Position numbers and translations under genes: made by a program | Notes under the pieces: model-generated | What the model was told of the DNA's origin: nothing | Seen by the model: only the letters and a program-made list of their open reading frames with translations | The model's database searches: none | NCBI GenBank assembly: GCA_033853925.1 | Contig: JAWOLC010000175.1 | Span: forward strand, 1-25,100 | DNA: 25,100 nt | Direction of reading: 5' to 3' | Source: JANXPZ01 sp033853925 | GTDB lineage: Bacteria > Eisenbacteria > RBG-16-71-46 | Shown: positions 14,206 to 23,233 of the stretch, in pieces | Layout: each line of letters opens with the position of its first letter | Position numbering within the stretch: the first letter of the stretch is position 1

Positions 14206-15395
14206 ATGCCTTTCCTGCTCCCTCTGCTCCTGACCCTGGCGCTGGGCGCCGCGCCCGCGAGCCCGCCGGTCGCCGGGACGCCGCCCTCCGCTCCCGTGCC
14301 GGCGGACACCACGGCGCCGCTGGCGGACTATCTCTGGGTCACGCGCTCGACCCTGCTGGACTCGACGAGCATCGAGCGCCTGGTGGCGCGGGCGCGCGCG
14401 GCGCGGGTGCGCGGCCTGCTCGTCCAGGTGGTGGGACGGGGCGACGCCTACTACCGCTCGAGCCTGCTGCCGCCGGGTGAGGCGCTGCGCGCACCCGCGC
14501 TCGATCCCCTGGCCTTCGTGTTGGAGCGGGCGCACGCTGCCGGGCTCCGGGTGCACGCCTGGATGAACTGCACCCTCGTCTGGTCGGCGCCGCGGCGTCC
14601 CCGCGATGCGCGCCACGTCCTCAACCGACATCCGGAGTGGGTCGTACGGCTCCCCGACGGGAGGTCCCTGGCGCGTCTGACCCCGGCCGAGCGCCTGCGC
14701 CTGGGCGCCGAGGGGGTCTACCTGAGCCCGGCGCGGCCGGCCGTGCGCACCTGGATCGCGGCGATCGCCGGGGAGATCGCCGCCCGCTATCCGATCGACG
14801 GCATCCACCTCGACTACATCCGCGAGCCGGGGACCTTCGTGGGCCTGGACGCGGACGCGCGCGCCCGCTTCGCCCTCGAGCACGGGGCGGACCCGGCGCG
14901 CTTCGGGTGGGAGCCGCCCGAGCGCCGCGCCGCCCTCGACTCGGCCTGGACCGCCTTCCAGCGCGCCCAGGTCACCGCCATCGTGCGCGAGGTGCGCGAC
15001 ACGCTGGCGGTCGAGCGGCCGGGCCTGGCGCTGAGCGCCGCCGTGCTGGCGGACACCGCCTCCGCCGAGGACCTCCACGCCCAGGACTGGCGCACCTGGG
15101 TGCGAGCGGGCCTCGTGGATCGGGTGTTCGTGATGTGCTACGCGCCCGAGGTGCAGACCGTGCTGAGCCAGATGCTGGCCTTCGCCTCCGAGCTGGGTAC
15201 GGGCCGGGTGGTGCCCGGCCTCGCCGTCTTCAACTCGGACGCCGCGGCCGTGGCGGCCAAGATCAAGGGCGCCCAGGCGCTGGGCTACCGGACGCTGGCG
15301 CTCTACTCGTACGACTCGCTGGACGAGCGCCCCGGCTACTGGGAGGCGCTCGCCGCCCTGTTGGGCGCGGCGCCGGCCGCCGCGGGGAGCGAGCG

Positions 15396-15399
<4 letters not shown>
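14206..15399 (+). CDS. Secreted glycosyl-hydrolase-like protein (GHL10 / DUF187 family)
   Basis: The N-terminus MPFLLPLLLTLALGAAPASPP is a short hydrophobic signal peptide, so export is likely. The rest fits a TIM-barrel of the GHL10 (YngK-like) family: LADYLWVTRSTLLDS at the start of the barrel, RARAARVRGLLVQVVGRGDAYY, LRVHAWMNCTLVW, PEWVVRLPDGR, YLSPARPAVRTWIA and PIDGIHLDYIREP, which holds the usual acidic active-site region. The substrate is unknown; family members are thought to act on glycans of the envelope. The length from ATG 14206 is 397 aa. In-frame starts at 14122 and GTG 14191 exist, and none has a good ribosome binding site; 14206 was chosen because the signal peptide then begins at once. 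Its stop overlaps the typA ATG. Confidence 0.8.
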
Positions 15400-17273
<1,874 letters not shown>

Positions 17274-17500
17274 CGCCAAGGCCCTGCGGGGCCGTCGTTT
17301 CCCCGCACGGGCCGCCGCCGCCCCGCCGGCGGGGCCGGATCCCGCCCCCCGGAGCGGGCGACCCCGAGCCGGCCCTGCCACCCCCCGCGCGGGACCCCGC
17401 GGCCTTCGGGGCCCGGGTCGGCCAGCCTGTTTCCTCTCAAGACCCTGCGGTCCCCGGCCGATGACTCCAGGGCACGATCTAGCCCTCTCGACGGCGAGGC
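17274..17500 (+). other. typA-sensor kinase intergenic region
   Basis: Within 227 bases there are short G-C hairpins: 17280-17284 with 17289-17293, and 17320-17325 with 17330-17335 (loop CCGG). A GGCC-TTCGG-GGCC element lies near 17401-17413. The sequence then becomes less GC-rich (CTGTTTCCTCTCAAGACC). I could not assign a promoter for the kinase gene with confidence, and no T-rich terminator tail is present. Confidence 0.4.
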
Positions 17501-20500
17501 ATGGACTCCATGAATCAGCCCACAGGGATGCGGTCTGACGGTCCGGGCGTTTCCCGCGTCGCGTCGCCCGGCAGCAATTCCCCCGCGGCCGCCGACGCGG
17601 TGAGCTTCCTGCTCGGTCGCGGCGCGCGGTTCCACCGCGACTCCCGGCGCGTCACGCTCGGTCTGGTCGTTCTCGCCCTGCTCGGCGTGATCATGCTCAA
17701 CGTCGGCCTCTACCAGGGCGCCCAGTCCCGGCTGGTGCGCGAGCGCTGGGAGCAGCTCGTCCTCAACACCGAGGCCCGGCGGGATCTCGTCGCCGGCCTC
17801 GTGCACGGCTTCACCAGCGAGATTCGCTTCGTGAGCGACGAGCCGCAGACGCGGGCCGGCCTGCTCGCGCTCGGCGAGGGCGGCTCCGCCGCGGAGCGGG
17901 CCCGGGTCGAGGAGCGCCTCGGGCGCGCGACCGCGGAATTCGGCTTCCACACGCTCCGGGTCATGGACGCCCAGGGGCAGGCGCTCGTCGGCGCGGCCGC
18001 CGGCGGGCGGGAGGACCGCGAGCGGCTCTCGAGCCTCGCGCGCCAGGCCGCGACCTCGGCCGAGCCTCTGGTCATCGACGCCTGGCGGGAGTCGAGCGGC
18101 GAGCAGACCCTGTGCGCGGCCGTGCCCGTGCGGGACGCGCGGGGCCAGGCCCCCGTGGTCGTGCTGTTCGAGGTCCAGGCGGACGATCTCTTCCAGCCCG
18201 TGCTCTCGCGCTGGCCCGGCTTCGGGACCACCGCCGGCGGATACCTGGTGCGCAAGCAGGACACCCGCGTCCAGTACCTGACGGCACCGCCCGCGGGCTA
18301 CGGGCTGAAGGCGGGCGACCGCGTCCCCGAGTCGAGCCGCTTCGCCCGCCCCGCCGCCATGGCCGTGGAGGGCATCGAGTCCAGCATCGTCCTGCCCGAT
18401 CGCTTCGGGCATGCCCAGGCGGTGGTGACCCGCTATCTGCCCGACCTCGGCTGGGGCTTCGTCGGCCAGGCCGACTCCGCCGAGCTCATGCAGGGCCTGG
18501 ACCTCACGCTGTACGGGCTGCTGGTCTTCGATCTCGCGCTCCTCGTGCTCGGGGGCTCGGCCTTCTGGTTCTGGCGCCGCCAGTACCGATCCGGGCTCGC
18601 GCAGCGCGAGATGGAAGTGACCCGGCGTCACGCGGCGCGGGTGCAGGCCGTCTTCGACAACGCCTTCGACGCGATCCTGACCTTCGACCGCGCCGGGCGC
18701 GTCCACACGGCCAACCGCGCCGCCCAGGCGCTGTTCGCGCGCACCGCCAACGAGGTGGACGGGCAGCCCATCCATCGCTTCCTGCAATGGGGCGCCGCGG
18801 GGCGGCCGACCTCCGACCTGCCCGACACGGGCACGGTCGTGCGGGCGGAGGCCCTGCGGGCCGACGGGAGCGTGCGCCCGGTGGAGTTCTCGCTGGGCTG
18901 CTCGGGCGAGGGCGAGGACCTGCTCTACTCGGCCATCGTGCGCGACATCAGCGAGCGCGTCGAGGCCGAACGGCGGATCGAGGAGTTCGCCGAGGGGCTC
19001 GAGGTGAGCAACCGACGGCTCGAGGAGCTGAACGCCCAGCTCGAGGAGGCCTCGCGCCTCAAGAGCGAGTTCCTGGCGAACACCTCGCACGAGCTGCGCA
19101 CCCCGCTGAACGGGATGATCGGCTTCCTCCAGCTCGTCCTGGACGGGATGTGCGACTCGCCCGAGGAGGAGCGGGACTTCCTGCGGCAGGCGCTGGAGTG
19201 CTCGCGGCACCTGCTCGGCCTCATCAACGACGTGCTCGACATCGCCAAGATCGAGGCCGGCAAGCTGAACCTCGAGATCACGCCCATCGATCCGGGGGCC
19301 GTCTTCGACGAAGTCTACACGGTGACCCACGTGCAGGCCGCGCAGAAGGGCATCCGGCTCGTCTTCGAGCCGCTCCCGGACCGCGAATTCCGCGCGCGCG
19401 GCGACTTCGGCAAGGTCAAGCAGATCCTCATCAACCTGGTGGGCAACAGCCTCAAGTTCACGGCCAAGGGCTCGATCACGGTGCGCGCCGTGCCGCACGT
19501 CGACCTGGGCCATTGCATGATCGAGGTCGTGGACACCGGGATCGGCATCCCCGCCGACCGCCAGAAGCTGATCTTCGAGAAGTTCACCCAGGGCGACGGG
19601 AGCACGACCCGCAAGTACGGCGGCACCGGCCTGGGCCTGGCGATCACCCGCAGCCTGGTGGAGCTGATGGGCGGCATCATCGGCGTCCAGAGCGCGGGTG
19701 AGGGCCACGGCACGCGGATGTACTTCTCGCTCCCGATGTGGAACGAGGAGGAGGAGGCGAGCCCGAGCGAGGAAGACCGCCAGGAGCGCATCGAGGGGCC
19801 GGCAGGCGGACAGCTCGTGCTCATCGTCGAGGACGATGCGATCTTCCGACGCTTCCTCTCGGCCCTGCTGAACGGGCACGGCTACCGCACGGTGGAGGCG
19901 CGCAGCGCCGAGGGCGGCTGGCTGCTCGCGCGGCGCCTGCGGCCGGCCGTGGTCCTGCTCGACTACGCCCTGGCCTGCGCGGAGAACGCGAACCTGCGGA
20001 CCGGCTGGGACCTGGCCGAGCGGCTCACCTCCGATCCCAAGACCCGGCACATCCCGCTGGTCTTCGTCACCGGCTTCGAGGGCGAGCTGCTCGAGAAGCT
20101 CCGCTCCACCGCCTTCTCGCGCCAGCCGGTCCACCTGATGAAGCCCGTGGACGGCCACGAGCTGCTCACGCGCATCGACGAGCTGGTGGGGGCGGTGGAG
20201 GGCCGGGTGGTGCGCCTGCTCATGGCGGACGACGACCCCTCGGTGGGCGCCTACATCCGCAAGGTGCTCCCCGAGGACCGCTTCCACCTGGAGCTGACCT
20301 CGAACGGGGAGGAGTGCCTGCACGTCCTGCGGACCCAGCCCCGCGGCTTCGACCTGCTGCTCCTCGACCTGATGATGCCCGAGGTCAGCGGCTACGACGT
20401 GCTGCGAGAGATGACCCTCGCCGGGCTGGCGCCCGACCTGCCGGTGCTCGTGCTCACGAACTTCCCCGAGCCGCGCAGCGAGGACGAGCGGCGCCTGCTC

Positions 20501-20656
20501 GAGCAGGGCCTCGTGCTCGACGTCCTGCCCAAGACGTCGGTGCACGAGAACCCCCAGCTCCTGCCGCACATCATCGACTGGCACCTGCAAGTGGCGTCCG
20601 AGCCCCCCGGTGAGGAGCTGGGGCCCGACGGCCAGCCGCTGAAGGAGGCTGCATGA
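17501..20656 (+). CDS. Hybrid sensor histidine kinase with two receiver domains
   Basis: A membrane sensor kinase of 1051 aa. TM1 is at ~51-70 and TM2 at ~335-357, enclosing a ~260-residue extracytoplasmic sensor of unassigned fold. A PAS domain follows (~381-484), then a coiled coil (~485-525). The HisKA phospho-acceptor is H530 (NTSHELRTPLNG). The HATPase has N-box N645/N649, DTGIGIP at 678-684 and GGTGLGLAI at 707-715. REC1 (~770-890) has E777-D778-D779, D821 and K881. REC2 (~904-1030) has D910-D912, D956 and K1011. The first ATG (17501) has its GGCGAGG site only 1 base away; ATG 17510 would have 10 bases of spacing. The stop overlaps the next gene, so it forms one phosphorelay unit. The signal is unknown. 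Confidence 0.92.
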   Translation: MDSMNQPTGMRSDGPGVSRVASPGSNSPAAADAVSFLLGRGARFHRDSRRVTLGLVVLALLGVIMLNVGLYQGAQSRLVRERWEQLVLNTEARRDLVAGLVHGFTSEIRFVSDEPQTRAGLLALGEGGSAAERARVEERLGRATAEFGFHTLRVMDAQGQALVGAAAGGREDRERLSSLARQAATSAEPLVIDAWRESSGEQTLCAAVPVRDARGQAPVVVLFEVQADDLFQPVLSRWPGFGTTAGGYLVRKQDTRVQYLTAPPAGYGLKAGDRVPESSRFARPAAMAVEGIESSIVLPDRFGHAQAVVTRYLPDLGWGFVGQADSAELMQGLDLTLYGLLVFDLALLVLGGSAFWFWRRQYRSGLAQREMEVTRRHAARVQAVFDNAFDAILTFDRAGRVHTANRAAQALFARTANEVDGQPIHRFLQWGAAGRPTSDLPDTGTVVRAEALRADGSVRPVEFSLGCSGEGEDLLYSAIVRDISERVEAERRIEEFAEGLEVSNRRLEELNAQLEEASRLKSEFLANTSHELRTPLNGMIGFLQLVLDGMCDSPEEERDFLRQALECSRHLLGLINDVLDIAKIEAGKLNLEITPIDPGAVFDEVYTVTHVQAAQKGIRLVFEPLPDREFRARGDFGKVKQILINLVGNSLKFTAKGSITVRAVPHVDLGHCMIEVVDTGIGIPADRQKLIFEKFTQGDGSTTRKYGGTGLGLAITRSLVELMGGIIGVQSAGEGHGTRMYFSLPMWNEEEEASPSEEDRQERIEGPAGGQLVLIVEDDAIFRRFLSALLNGHGYRTVEARSAEGGWLLARRLRPAVVLLDYALACAENANLRTGWDLAERLTSDPKTRHIPLVFVTGFEGELLEKLRSTAFSRQPVHLMKPVDGHELLTRIDELVGAVEGRVVRLLMADDDPSVGAYIRKVLPEDRFHLELTSNGEECLHVLRTQPRGFDLLLLDLMMPEVSGYDVLREMTLAGLAPDLPVLVLTNFPEPRSEDERRLLEQGLVLDVLPKTSVHENPQLLPHIIDWHLQVASEPPGEELGPDGQPLKEAA

Positions 20657-21054
20657 GGCGCGCCCTGGTGGTCGAGGACGACGCGCACAACGCGATGCTC
20701 TTCCGCAAGCTGCTCGAGAAGCGCTGCGGCTGCACCGTGGCGGTCACGGAGTCCGTGGAAGAGGTTCTCGGGCTCTGCCGCTCCGGGGCGATCGATCTGG
20801 TCATCATGGACGTCTCGCTCAACAACTCCCGCTGGCAGGGGCGCGCCATCAACGGCGTGGAGATCTGCCGCCTGCTCAAGCGGGACCCGGTGACGAGCCA
20901 CGTTCCCGTGGTCCTGGCCACGGCCCACGCGATGCGGGGGGACGCCGAGCAGCTCCTCGCCGAGAGCGGCGCCGACGACTACGTCGCCAAGCCCATCGTG
21001 GACCACGAGCAGTTCGTGGCCCGCATCCTGACCCGCCTGCCGGAGGCCGCGTGA
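20653..21054 (+). CDS. Stand-alone response regulator (REC only)
   Basis: A single-domain receiver of 133 aa: E8-D9-D10 at the start (VVEDDAHN), phospho-acceptor D53 (VIMDVSLNN), and K113 in ADDYVAKPI. No output domain is present, so it may act as a phosphotransfer shuttle or by protein contact. Between D53 and the conserved glycine the loop is ~6 residues longer than usual and the normal M-P pair is missing, as in REC1 of the upstream kinase. The ATG overlaps the kinase stop (ATGA). Confidence 0.9.
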   Translation: MRRALVVEDDAHNAMLFRKLLEKRCGCTVAVTESVEEVLGLCRSGAIDLVIMDVSLNNSRWQGRAINGVEICRLLKRDPVTSHVPVVLATAHAMRGDAEQLLAESGADDYVAKPIVDHEQFVARILTRLPEAA

Positions 21055-21704
21055 AGGCGACCGCCGACATCAAGATCCTCGTGGTCGAAGACGATCCCTT
21101 CTTCCAGCGCGTGCTCGTCAAGCGCATGCTGGCCGAGGGCTACCAGGTCTTCGCCGCCTCGGACGGCCGCGAAGGCATGAAGGCCATCGTCTCCTTCGAG
21201 CCCGACCTCGTCATCTCGGACTGGATGATGCCCGAGGTGGACGGCCTCGAGCTGTGCCAGTCGGTCAAGACGGGCCTCAAGGACGCGGCTCCCTACTTCA
21301 TCCTGCTCACGGCGAAGGGGGAGATCAGCAACAAGCTGCTGGCCCTCGACACCGGCGCCGACGACTACCTGGTCAAGCCCTGCGACCAGGGCGAGCTGAT
21401 GGCCCGCGTGCGCGCGGGCCTGCGGATCGTGCTCCTCACCCAGGAGCTGCGGGCCTCGGTCGAGGAGCTCCACGTGGCGAACGAGGAGCTGCAGAGCGCC
21501 CGGGCCGAGGTGGAGCGCCTGAGCAGCGAGATGCTGCCCATCTGCGCCTTCTGCCGGAAGGTCCGCGACGCGGACGGGGAGTGGCACTCGCTGGAGGAGT
21601 ACATCACCCAGCGGACGCAGGCCGATTTCACCCACGGCATCTGCCCCGACTGCCGCATCGAGCACTATCCGGAAGTGGCTCCGGAGCATCGGAAGGATGC
21701 CTGA
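21051..21704 (+). CDS. Response regulator with coiled coil and C-terminal four-Cys module
   Basis: A receiver domain (1-~120) with E13-D14-D15, D57 (VISDWMMPEVDG) and K109 (LVKPC) is followed by a coiled coil (~128-160; QELRASVEELHVANEELQSA) and a C-terminal module with C165-x2-C168 and C198-x2-C201 (ICAFCRKVRDADGEW ... GICPDCRIEHYPE). I recognise this module from the C-termini of many receiver and PAS proteins. It is zinc-ribbon-like, but its function is not known to me. It starts with GTG at 21051 overlapping the previous stop. No DNA-binding domain is present. Confidence 0.9.
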   Translation: MKATADIKILVVEDDPFFQRVLVKRMLAEGYQVFAASDGREGMKAIVSFEPDLVISDWMMPEVDGLELCQSVKTGLKDAAPYFILLTAKGEISNKLLALDTGADDYLVKPCDQGELMARVRAGLRIVLLTQELRASVEELHVANEELQSARAEVERLSSEMLPICAFCRKVRDADGEWHSLEEYITQRTQADFTHGICPDCRIEHYPEVAPEHRKDA

Positions 21705-21843
21705 AGGCTTCGGCGGGGGCACCCGGCAGGGAGGGGTGTTCGCGCCTGGAGGCCGGCCGCCGGGTCGACTCGCCGGCCCGCGCCCCGGGGAGCGCCCCCA
21801 CGGGCGCGTCCGCCCGGTGCCGCGCCAAGCGGAGGATGCGATC

Positions 21844-22629
21844 ATGCGACTCCTGAGACTCGCCCTGCTGGGCGCCGCCCTGGGGCTGGCGGCAGCGCCG
21901 CTCTGCTCGGGTGGCGAAGCGTCGCGAGCCGTCCCGCCCGAGGCCGACACCTCACGCGTCCGGCTGGGCTCGGGCCCCTCGGCGAGCGACGCCTTCGTCG
22001 CCTGGCCGTCGGGCTCGGGGCGTGCCCCCGGCGTCCTGGTGCTGCACGAGTGGTGGGGGCTGGACGGCCAGATTCGCGAGGTGGCGCGCCAGCTCGCCAG
22101 CCAGGGCTACGTCGCCGTGGTCCCCGACCTCTATCACGGGGAGGTGGCCTCCGATCCCGAGCACGCTCGCGCCCTGGCGAGCCGGCTCTCGCTCGAGGAC
22201 GCCTTCGCGACGGTGGACGCGGCGGCGCGCTGGCTGCGCGCCGAGCCCCGCACGGCCCGCGCCCGTCTCGGCCTCGTGGGCTTCTGCATGGGAGGCGGCC
22301 TGGCGGAGCGCTACGCGCTGCGCACGTCCGGCCTGAGCGCGGTCGTGATGTTCTACGGCCAGCCCGAGACCGACCCGGCCAAGCTGGCCGCCCTCGGCGC
22401 TCCGCTGCAGGGACACTTCGGTGCCGAGGACTCGAGCATCCCGCTGGCCAAGGTCGAGGAGCTGAGGAGCGCGTTGGCCAAGGCGGACAAGCCCGGGGAG
22501 ATCTACGTCTATCCTGGCGCGGGGCACGCCTTCATGCACGAGGGCAACGACACGTACCGGCCCGACGCCGCGCGCCAGGCCTGGGCGCGCCTGCTCGCCT
22601 TCCTGCAGGACCGTCTCAAGTCGCGCTGA
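21844..22629 (+). CDS. Exported dienelactone hydrolase family protein
   Basis: An alpha/beta hydrolase of 261 aa. A signal peptide (MRLLRLALLGAALGLAAAPL) points to export. The dienelactone hydrolase motifs are present: LVLHEWWGLDGQIREVA (E69), GFCMGGG with nucleophile C148, D196 (FGAEDSSIP) and H228 (GAGHAFMHE), a Cys-Asp-His triad. The natural substrate is uncertain; family members cleave dienelactones and other esters. The ATG at 21844 has GGAGG at 21831-21835, 8 bases upstream; the frame is open upstream to 21697 but has no support. The 139-base gap before it shows nothing else clear. Confidence 0.88.
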   Translation: MRLLRLALLGAALGLAAAPLCSGGEASRAVPPEADTSRVRLGSGPSASDAFVAWPSGSGRAPGVLVLHEWWGLDGQIREVARQLASQGYVAVVPDLYHGEVASDPEHARALASRLSLEDAFATVDAAARWLRAEPRTARARLGLVGFCMGGGLAERYALRTSGLSAVVMFYGQPETDPAKLAALGAPLQGHFGAEDSSIPLAKVEELRSALAKADKPGEIYVYPGAGHAFMHEGNDTYRPDAARQAWARLLAFLQDRLKSR

Positions 22630-22634
22630 GTCTC

Positions 22635-22653
22635 CGCGGGTGACCCACCCGCG
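22635..22653 (+). terminator. GC hairpin downstream of the dienelactone hydrolase gene
   Basis: Segment 22635-22642 pairs perfectly with 22646-22653 (8 bp, loop ACC), 5 bases after the stop. It is followed by AACGG rather than a T-tract. It may end the message with help from Rho or stabilise the 3' end. The terminator label is tentative. Confidence 0.4.
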
Positions 22654-22733
22654 AACGGCGAGCGGCGAAGCCGGGCGCGGGACTCCGCGCGCGCGGGTCG
22701 CCGCCTGGCTCCCGAGCGCGAGGCTGCGTCGGC

Positions 22734-22763
22734 TTGACCCGGCCGCCCCGCGGTCAGTAGACT
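22734..22763 (+). promoter_or_regulatory. Sigma70-like promoter for the tRNA-Asn gene
   Basis: TTGACC at 22734-22739 and TAGACT at 22758-22763 are separated by 18 bases. The -35 matches TTGACA at 5 of 6 positions and the -10 matches TATAAT at 4 of 6. Transcription would start near 22770, about 55 bases before the tRNA. Confidence 0.65.
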
Positions 22764-22825
22764 GTTCCGCCTCATTTCAAGCGTGAGAGACCGGGTCCTT
22801 CCCCCGGCCTTCGCGCCTGGGACGT

Positions 22826-22900
22826 TCCTCGGTAGCTCAACGGTAGAGCATCCGGCTGTTAACCGGAGGGTTGTAGGTTCGAATCCTACCCGAGGAGCCA
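22826..22900 (+). tRNA. tRNA-Asn (anticodon GTT), CCA encoded
   Basis: All arms fold. The acceptor stem is 22826-22832 with 22890-22896 (7 bp). The D stem is 22835-22838 with 22846-22849. The anticodon stem is 22851-22855 with 22863-22867, and the loop CTGTTAA gives anticodon GTT at 22858-22860. The variable loop has 5 bases. The T stem is 22873-22877 with 22885-22889, around TTCGAAT. The discriminator is G22897 and CCA is encoded at 22898-22900. GTT decodes AAC and AAT (Asn). Confidence 0.96.
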
Positions 22901-23233
22901 GTTGTTGCAGTGCTCGAACCCGTGGGGGTTTGGTGGCCCATACCAGACCTCCACGGTTCGTCTGTCGTGGACCAGCACCTTCTTCACGAGCTGACGGAGA
23001 AGGTGCCTCTTCGGCGGGTCCGGAGTGATCGGTCGCAGGGCCTGGAACATGCCCGGGATGTCCTCGACGATCGCCGTCTCCAGGAGTTCAGGGGAGCCGA
23101 ACTCGCTGTCCGCGTCCAACGCCAGCCACACGACCAGTCGCGGCGTGGTACCCTTGGCACTCGAACGAAGGACCCTTGGCCTGACTGCCCTCACCAGCGA
23201 TCGGCGGCTCGACTTCATGCGTGTCGTTCTCAT
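22886..23233 (-). pseudogene. Recombinase C-terminal remnant ending inside the tRNA-Asn gene
   Basis: The minus strand reads a 115-codon frame. Its last part (PKRHLLRQLVKKVLVHDRR, TVEVWYGPPNPHGF) resembles the C-terminus of site-specific recombinases. No catalytic domain is present, so it would be only a tail. The frame stops at 22886-22888, inside the T stem of the tRNA, so its last codons are the reverse complement of the tRNA 3' end. Only positions ~22900-23160 look recombinase-like; the start is arbitrary and overlaps the radical SAM gene. A scar of an element integrated at this tRNA would fit. The + strand of 22901-23216 holds no other gene that I can support. Confidence 0.45.

Noticed and set aside
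21697..21843. Upstream extension of the dienelactone hydrolase
   Set aside because: The G/R/P-rich stretch hides the signal peptide, while ATG 21844 has a well-placed GGAGG.
21889..21912. Lipoprotein processing site in the dienelactone hydrolase (C21)
   Set aside because: The residues before the cysteine (A-P-L) do not fit a lipobox; an ordinary signal peptide is more likely.
22783..23028. Small + strand open frame running through the tRNA gene
   Set aside because: It reads across an intact tRNA-Asn and shows no protein-like motif.
23025..23216. Upstream extension of the radical SAM frame
   Set aside because: The extra 64 residues are unlike the family start and overlap the recombinase-like remnant; ATG 23217 gives the normal MRVVLIHV beginning.
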